Assembly: GCA_036403155.1 (NCBI GenBank)
Contig: DASWRM010000041.1
Span: 1-37,495 of the forward strand
Direction: 5' to 3'
Origin: Gaiellales bacterium
GTDB lineage: Bacteria; Actinomycetota; Thermoleophilia; Gaiellales; JAICJC01
Length of the DNA stretch: 37,495 nt
The first letter of the stretch is position 1. The number at the start of each line of letters is the position of its first letter. A model generated the notes under the pieces. It was not told where the DNA came from. It was given only the letters and a program-made list of their open reading frames with translations, and did not search any database. Shown one piece after another: positions 33,752-37,495 of the stretch. A program made the position numbers and the translations under genes.

Positions 33752-35029
33752 GTGCCGCGCATCGCGTCTCTCGTCCGCGCCGTCGCCGTCGACACGAGCG
33801 CCCTGCGGGAGTCGCGCGACTACCGGTTGCTCGTGGTCGGCGGGTTCGTCTCGGGGCTCGGGAGCCAGGTGACGCTCGTCGCGCTGCCCTATCAGGTGTA
33901 CCTGCTCACTCGCTCGTCATTCATGGTCGGACTCGTGGGGCTGGTCGAGCTGTTCCCACTGATCGCCTTCGGCCTCGTGGGCGGCGCGCTTGCCGACCGC
34001 GTCGACCGCAGGCGGCTACTGCTCGTCGCGCAGGTCGGCATGCTGGCGACCTCCGCAGGCCTGGCGGCGGGAGCGGCCGACGGCGACCCGCCGATCGCGC
34101 TGGTGTTCGCGCTGGCAGGGCTGGCCGCCGGCGGCTCCGCCATCGACCGGCCGACGCGGGCCGCGATCGTCCCCTCGCTCGTGGGACGTGCGCGGCTGAG
34201 GTCGGCGATCTCGTTCAACTACGGTCTCGTGCAGCTGGCGCTGGTCGTCGGTCCGGCGGTCGGCGGCATCCTGATCGCGGCGGTCGGCCTGACGTGGGCC
34301 TACCTGCTCGACGCCGTGACCTTCGTGGCCATGATCGTCAGCGTGCTCGCGATCTCGGCGCAGCCGCCCGCGGAGTCGTCCAGCGGGCGCGAGCCGTTCC
34401 TCGCCTCGGTCACGAGCGGGCTGCGATTCGCAGCCGAGCGCGGCGAGCTGATGGGCAGCTTCGTGATCGACATCCTGGCGATGACGTTCGGCATGCCCCG
34501 CGCGCTCTTCCCGGCGCTCTCGCTCAACGTGTACCACGCGGGTGCGACGGGGGTCGGCCTGCTGTATGCGGCGCTCTCAGCCGGGGCCATGGTGGCGGCG
34601 TTCTCGACGGGCTGGCTGACCCACGCCCGGCGGCTGGGCCGGATCGTCGTCTTCGCGATCCTGCTGTGGGGGATCGGCATCGCGGTGATGGGCCTCACCT
34701 CGAGCCTGGTGGTGGCGATGGCGTGCCTGTGCGTTGCCGGATCAGCTGACAGCGTCAGCGCCGTCTGCCGGTCGACGATCCTCCAGACGGCGACGCCGGA
34801 TCGCATGCGCGGACGCATGTCGTCGGTCTTCACGCTGGTTGTGGCCGGCGGCCCCCGGCTTGGGGACGTCGAGTCGGGCGCGGTGGCCGCGGCCGTGGGC
34901 ACGCAGGCCTCCGTGGTGCTCGGCGGGGTGGCCTGCGTGGCGGGCCTGCTCCCCGTGGTGGCCGCGTTTCCCGCCTTCTGGAACTACGACGAAGGGGGCG
35001 CCGCCGCCGAAGCGGCTGCGCCCCCCTGA
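33752..35029 (+). CDS. MFS transporter, EntS/DHA3-type exporter
   Basis: A 425-residue membrane protein with about twelve hydrophobic segments. After a 22-residue cytoplasmic lead comes SRDYRLLVVGGFVSGLGSQ, typical of EntS/MFS_3 exporters, and the loop 2-3 motif GGALADRVDRRRLL matches the MFS signature GxLaDrxDRR. Near the C-terminus ATPDRMRGRMSSVFTLVVAGGPRLGDVESG is a block shared by this branch. Members export siderophores, macrolides or other small molecules; the substrate here is not known. The GTG start has a leaderless-type -10 element. The last codons lie within a strong hairpin. It converges on the sigma factor gene, 18 bases apart. Confidence 0.88.
   Translation: MPRIASLVRAVAVDTSALRESRDYRLLVVGGFVSGLGSQVTLVALPYQVYLLTRSSFMVGLVGLVELFPLIAFGLVGGALADRVDRRRLLLVAQVGMLATSAGLAAGAADGDPPIALVFALAGLAAGGSAIDRPTRAAIVPSLVGRARLRSAISFNYGLVQLALVVGPAVGGILIAAVGLTWAYLLDAVTFVAMIVSVLAISAQPPAESSSGREPFLASVTSGLRFAAERGELMGSFVIDILAMTFGMPRALFPALSLNVYHAGATGVGLLYAALSAGAMVAAFSTGWLTHARRLGRIVVFAILLWGIGIAVMGLTSSLVVAMACLCVAGSADSVSAVCRSTILQTATPDRMRGRMSSVFTLVVAGGPRLGDVESGAVAAAVGTQASVVLGGVACVAGLLPVVAAFPAFWNYDEGGAAAEAAAPP
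34994..35025. terminator. Strong hairpin at the MFS / sigma-factor convergence
   Basis: The arms 34994-35007 and 35012-35025 pair over 14 bp with one mismatch (35002/35017) around a CGAA loop. The stem is almost entirely G/C and lies within the last codons of the MFS gene, 23 bases beyond the sigma-factor stop on the other strand. No T-run follows either way, but the position suits a bidirectional terminator. Confidence 0.55.
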
Positions 35030-35047
35030 TCTCGTCGAGGATGGTGG

Positions 35048-36112
35048 TTAGGCGGCGTCCCTGAGGCCGTCCAGCTCGGGCAGGCTGGCCAGCTGCGCCA
35101 GCGCCTCCTGCTCGAGCTGCCGGACGCGCTCGCGCGTCAGTCCGACCTCGCGCCCGACCGCCTCGAGCAGCATCGGCTCACCGCCGCCCAGCCCGTAGCG
35201 GAGCTCGATGATCCGCCGCGTGCGCGGGGTGAGGATGTCGAGCGCCCGCTCGAGCGCCTCGTTGCGGAGCCGCTCGTCGACCGTCTCGGTGATGTCCTCG
35301 CCGCTCGTGTCGGCGATCATGTCGCCGAGCTCCGTGTCGCCGTCCTCGCCCGTGGGCCGCTGGAGCGACACCATGTGCGGGCGCATCTGGTCGGCGTCAC
35401 GAACCTCGTTCAGGTTCAGCTTCGACTCCTTCGCGACCTCCTCGTCCGTCGCCTCGCGGCCCAGCTTGGCCTCGAGCACCCGACGGGCGCGGTCGATCTT
35501 GCGAATGCGGTCGTGCACGTGCACCGGCACGCGGATCGTCCGGCTCTGGTTGGCGACGGCGCGCTGCACCGCCTGACGGATCCACCAGGTGGCGTACGTC
35601 GAGAACTTCAGGTTCCGGCGCCACTCGAACTTCTCGACCGCCCGTACCAGGCCGATCGTCCCCTCCTGGATCAGATCCAGGAAGCCGACGCCGTGGCCGC
35701 GGTACTTCTTCGCGATCGATACGACCAGGCGCAGGTTGGCCTCGACCATCCGCCGCTTCGCTGCCTCGTCGCCCGCCTCGATCCGCTGCGCCAGCTGCTG
35801 CTCCTCGTGCTTGGTGAGCAGCGGCGTGCGACCGATCTGGGCGAGGTAGAGGTCGAGCGAATCGATGCTCGCCGGCGCGTACCAGACCGGCGCGGGCGCA
35901 GCCTCGGGCTCCGCGGTGCCGCCGTCCTCGTCGAGCTCGCGCACGGTGACCACGTCCACCCCGAGCTCTGCCAGCTCGGCGCGGATCGCTGCCGTGTCCT
36001 CATCTGACAGATCGAGTTCCGCGACCACGGCGGTGAGCTCATCCTCGTTCAGCTCGCCGGCGTCCTGTGCGCGCTCGATCACTTGCCGCAACTGCGGCTC
36101 CTGCATCAACAT
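35048..36112 (-). CDS. RNA polymerase sigma factor, RpoD/SigA family (group 1 or 2)
   Basis: A 354-residue sigma-70 factor. A short acidic N-terminal region (about 1-75) precedes region 1.2 ([14 protein letters not shown]). Region 2 is almost canonical, with [39 protein letters not shown] including the 2.3-2.4 melting and -10 recognition residues. Region 3 follows, and region 4.2 ends [19 protein letters not shown], which reads the -35 element. Region 1.1 is short, so this could be the principal sigma or a close SigB/HrdB-type paralogue. The ATG at 36112 has a second ATG two codons later. The upstream promoter matches the SigH/SigR type, which favours a stress-controlled role. The gene is single, with a strong hairpin after it. 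Confidence 0.93.
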   Translation of the reverse strand: MLMQEPQLRQVIERAQDAGELNEDELTAVVAELDLSDEDTAAIRAELAELGVDVVTVRELDEDGGTAEPEAAPAPVWYAPASIDSLDLYLAQIGRTPLLTKHEEQQLAQRIEAGDEAAKRRMVEANLRLVVSIAKKYRGHGVGFLDLIQEGTIGLVRAVEKFEWRRNLKFSTYATWWIRQAVQRAVANQSRTIRVPVHVHDRIRKIDRARRVLEAKLGREATDEEVAKESKLNLNEVRDADQMRPHMVSLQRPTGEDGDTELGDMIADTSGEDITETVDERLRNEALERALDILTPRTRRIIELRYGLGGGEPMLLEAVGREVGLTRERVRQLEQEALAQLASLPELDGLRDAA

Positions 36113-36244
36113 AAGGGCTATCCCGTTCCTCGTTCTGGGGCGTCCGCTACCGTTCGGGAGACGCCGCCGTGGGTTGTCGTGTCGGAGGGCATAGGCGGTG
36201 CCGCGTGTCGTTTGCGGCCCAGTGGCGTGCCCCTCAAGATGATT

Positions 36245-36271
36245 AACGCGTCCCCTGCGCTACGTATTCCC
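36245..36271 (-). promoter_or_regulatory. SigH/SigR-type (thiol-oxidative/heat stress) promoter upstream of the sigma factor
   Basis: On the minus strand GGGAATA begins at 36271 and, 16 bases after it, CGTT ends at 36245. This equals GGGAAT-N18-GTT, the consensus known for Streptomyces SigR and mycobacterial SigH. It would start a transcript with a leader of roughly 120 bases before the ATG at 36112. Nothing else in the 204-base gap 36113-36316 looks like a gene. Confidence 0.55.
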
Positions 36272-36297
36272 GGCTCTGCAAGCCGAAAACCCGGCCC

Positions 36298-36317
36298 AGA
36301 TTGGGACGCTCCAATCT
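36298..36317 (-). terminator. Short hairpin just after the zinc-ribbon gene
   Basis: AGATTGG (36298-36304) and CCAATCT (36311-36317) pair perfectly around a 6-base loop, starting at the zinc-ribbon stop codon. On the minus strand a GTTTT stretch follows after a few bases. It would separate the ribbon gene from the sigma-factor promoter. Confidence 0.4.
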
Positions 36318-36475
36318 CAGCAGCAGCCCTCTTTGTAGCGGCAGGCGGTGCAGTGCCACGACGCCTTCACCCAGATCATCTCGGCCCCGCAGCGGGGGCA
36401 CGAGCTGGCCGCCGTTGTGCTGGTCGCCGTTCGCAGGCCGGCCCGGCAGGTGGGTGTGGGGCGGGCGCCGGCGAT
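36317..36475 (-). CDS. Small zinc-ribbon protein (CxxC...CxxC), start codon non-canonical or unknown
   Basis: The frame ends SSCPRCGAEMIWVKASWHCTACRYKEGCC. Two CxxC pairs (CPRC and CTAC) at zinc-ribbon spacing and the tail YKEGCC match a family of very short actinobacterial proteins of unknown function. The coding signal is therefore convincing, yet no in-frame ATG, GTG or TTG exists between the upstream TadG-like stop and the first CxxC; the only in-frame ATG lies inside the ribbon. Two possibilities: an ATC at 36475, placed 6 bases after a TACGGT box (52 residues), or a CTG at 36436 (39 residues). Coordinates show the longer form. A lost start or a sequencing error is also possible. It lies upstream of the sigma factor on the same strand. 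Confidence 0.6.
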   Translation of the reverse strand: MAGARPTPTCRAGLRTATSTTAASSCPRCGAEMIWVKASWHCTACRYKEGCC

Positions 36476-36498
36476 GAGGAAACCGTAGCGCCCGCCCC
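36458..36498 (-). terminator. Perfect 11-bp hairpin after the TadG-like gene
   Basis: The arms 36458-36468 and 36488-36498 (GGGGCGGGCGC and its complement) pair perfectly around a 19-base loop, beginning 6 bases after the TadG-like stop. No T-run is seen. It overlaps the possible 5' end of the zinc-ribbon gene, so it could also act on that gene's expression. Confidence 0.5.
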
Positions 36499-36504
36499 GG
36501 ATGA

Positions 36505-37495
36505 TCAGGCAGTGAGCTCGACCTGGTAGTCGGTGTTCTGATTCGGGTCGTAGGCGCCGAGGTCGTTGGACGGGTCGGTGTCCTGGATGTTCACGAACCG
36601 GCCGTTGACCTCCTTGCCGTCGTTGTTCGCGCAGTAGCTCGGATGCGCGGGATCGCCGCAGCTCTCGATCACGAACCAGGCGAAGCCGACGACCTTGACC
36701 TGTGACGCGCCGTTGGGCCAGATCGTGCCGCCCTGCATGTTCGTTACGACCGGGATCAACACCAGCTGCTTGCTGCTCGGCTCGAGGATCGTGTACGTGT
36801 TGTTCCCGATCAGCTGGACCACCTGGTTGAACGGCTTCCAGCTCGTGATTCGCGTGTTCAGGCCCTGCGCGGTCGGGCCGGCGTTCTGCCCCGACTTCAG
36901 GTCGAGGGCCTGGCCGACCTGGATCGAGCAGGCGTTCAGCGCGCCGGAGATCTCGTCGCGGTAGGGGTTCGCGCCGTTCGGAGTCGGACAGTTGATGCCG
37001 TTCTGGTACGGCAGCGAGACGGCGCCGTTGTTGCTGCTCGAGTTGTCCGTATAGATCGGATACGGCTGCCCCAGCTGGAACGTGGTCTTCATGACCGCCC
37101 ACGGCATCACGTCGAAGTTCGACGCGAGCGTCGTGATGCTCTTGACGGTGGCGGTCGCCGATGCGCGCACGGTGACGCTGTTCTTGCCGAGCAGCTTGGC
37201 GAAGAAGCTCGGGGAGGTGCGCTGCACCGTCACCTTGACGGAGTCGTTCGACGTCAGCGTCGTCGCATTGCTGATGGTGACGGTGTCGCCGGCCTTCTTG
37301 TTCGTCGTGTACTCGTTGTTCGCCGTGGTCTGGGCGGTTGCCCAGCTGACGGGAAGCACCGACGCGCCGGCCAGAGCGGCAGCGTCTGCCGAGGCCTGCA
37401 CCGCGCGCTTGTCCTGGTACCAGAGGCCGACGTCGATCGCCAGACCGCACATCCCCAACAGCACGAACATGAAGACGACGATCAGGACGAGCGCC
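36505..37495 (-). CDS. TadE/TadG-like pilus-assembly or exported protein (N-terminus beyond window)
   Basis: About 330 residues are visible; the gene is cut by the right edge. The upstream end shows a hydrophobic helix LVLIVVFMFVLLGMCGLAIDVG followed by LWYQDKRAVQASADAAALAGA, the hallmark of TadE/TadG-like (Flp_N / putative Flp pilus-assembly) proteins: one membrane helix, then a helical AADAAALAGA stretch. The rest is a polar domain rich in Asn, Thr and Ser with a few cysteines (NCPTP, ESCGDPAHPSYC), presumed outside the membrane. Base composition looks less G/C-rich than in the neighbours, as expected of Asn/Thr-rich surface proteins. Its role may be in Flp/Tad pili or an actinobacterial surface system; no other tad genes are in view. 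Confidence 0.8.
   Translation of the reverse strand, partial: ALVLIVVFMFVLLGMCGLAIDVGLWYQDKRAVQASADAAALAGASVLPVSWATAQTTANNEYTTNKKAGDTVTISNATTLTSNDSVKVTVQRTSPSFFAKLLGKNSVTVRASATATVKSITTLASNFDVMPWAVMKTTFQLGQPYPIYTDNSSSNNGAVSLPYQNGINCPTPNGANPYRDEISGALNACSIQVGQALDLKSGQNAGPTAQGLNTRITSWKPFNQVVQLIGNNTYTILEPSSKQLVLIPVVTNMQGGTIWPNGASQVKVVGFAWFVIESCGDPAHPSYCANNDGKEVNGRFVNIQDTDPSNDLGAYDPNQNTDYQVELTA

Noticed and set aside
36094-36130. Leaderless start for the sigma factor gene
   Set aside because: The nearest candidate (TAGCCC, 2 bases before the ATG) lacks the final T and has the wrong spacing; the SigH/SigR-type promoter with a longer leader fits better.
36505-37495. Recent horizontal transfer of the TadG-like gene from its softer base composition
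   Set aside because: The Asn/Thr/Ser-rich surface protein composition alone can explain it, and there are no mobile-element traces or flanking repeats.

Overview
The window reads as chromosomal DNA of a high-G+C Gram-positive bacterium. A soil lineage of Actinobacteria in the broad sense, perhaps class Thermoleophilia, is my best guess. The grounds are strong G/C third-position bias, many GTG starts, a CtpE-type P-type ATPase like the mycobacterial one, a short actinobacterial hydrophobic protein, a short CxxC zinc-ribbon protein and leaderless-type promoters (TANNNT 6-7 bases before a start codon). The taxonomic call is inference. I see no rRNA, tRNA, CRISPR array, insertion sequence, integrase or phage gene, and no dedicated sugar-responsive transcription regulator. 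No gap between genes exceeds about 215 bases. The long open frames antisense to real genes are composition shadows and are left out.

Region 1 (1-5.9 kb) starts with the tail of a probable DNA glycosylase, then an FAD-linked oxidase. The minus-strand operon xylulokinase > ribokinase > nucleoside hydrolase follows; it would turn nucleosides and pentoses into pentose phosphates. It diverges from a class I mannose-6-phosphate isomerase across only 18 bases.

Region 2 (5.9-25.1 kb) is a large glycoside-utilisation locus in two divergent transcription units. The minus unit holds a Gfo/Idh/MocA dehydrogenase, a TIM-barrel sugar isomerase/epimerase and the MsmK/UgpC-type ATPase. The plus unit holds a GH42-like cytoplasmic protein, then the ABC importer (lipoprotein binding protein and two permeases), an exported GH13 lipoprotein, a zinc-type dehydrogenase, a GH106-like protein of 1123 residues, an AllA-fold protein, a two-domain ferritin-like protein with a complete diiron ligand set, a HAD phosphatase and a sarcosine-oxidase-like flavoenzyme. 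Most junctions are 4-base start/stop overlaps. The plausible logic is surface trimming of a glycoside, import, intracellular hydrolysis and oxidative processing of the sugar. The substrate cannot be read from sequence. A 47-residue membrane protein follows.

Region 3 (25.3-35.0 kb) holds purE-purK, a divergent CtpE-like calcium P-type ATPase, an ornithine-cyclodeaminase-like gene, a heterodimeric ABC exporter pair and an MFS exporter.

Region 4 (35.0-37.5 kb) has an RpoD-family sigma factor preceded by a promoter that matches the SigH/SigR consensus, a short zinc-ribbon gene without a normal start codon, and the C-terminal part of a TadE/TadG-like protein that runs off the window.

The most notable regulatory theme is that at least two divergent gene pairs (xylB/manA and purE/ctpE) share gaps of 18-23 bases in which overlapping face-to-face TANNNT elements sit 6-7 bases from both start codons, which suggests bidirectional leaderless promoters. 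The most notable metabolic theme is the AllA-fold / diiron / HAD / sarcosine-oxidase-like cassette attached to the glycoside locus.
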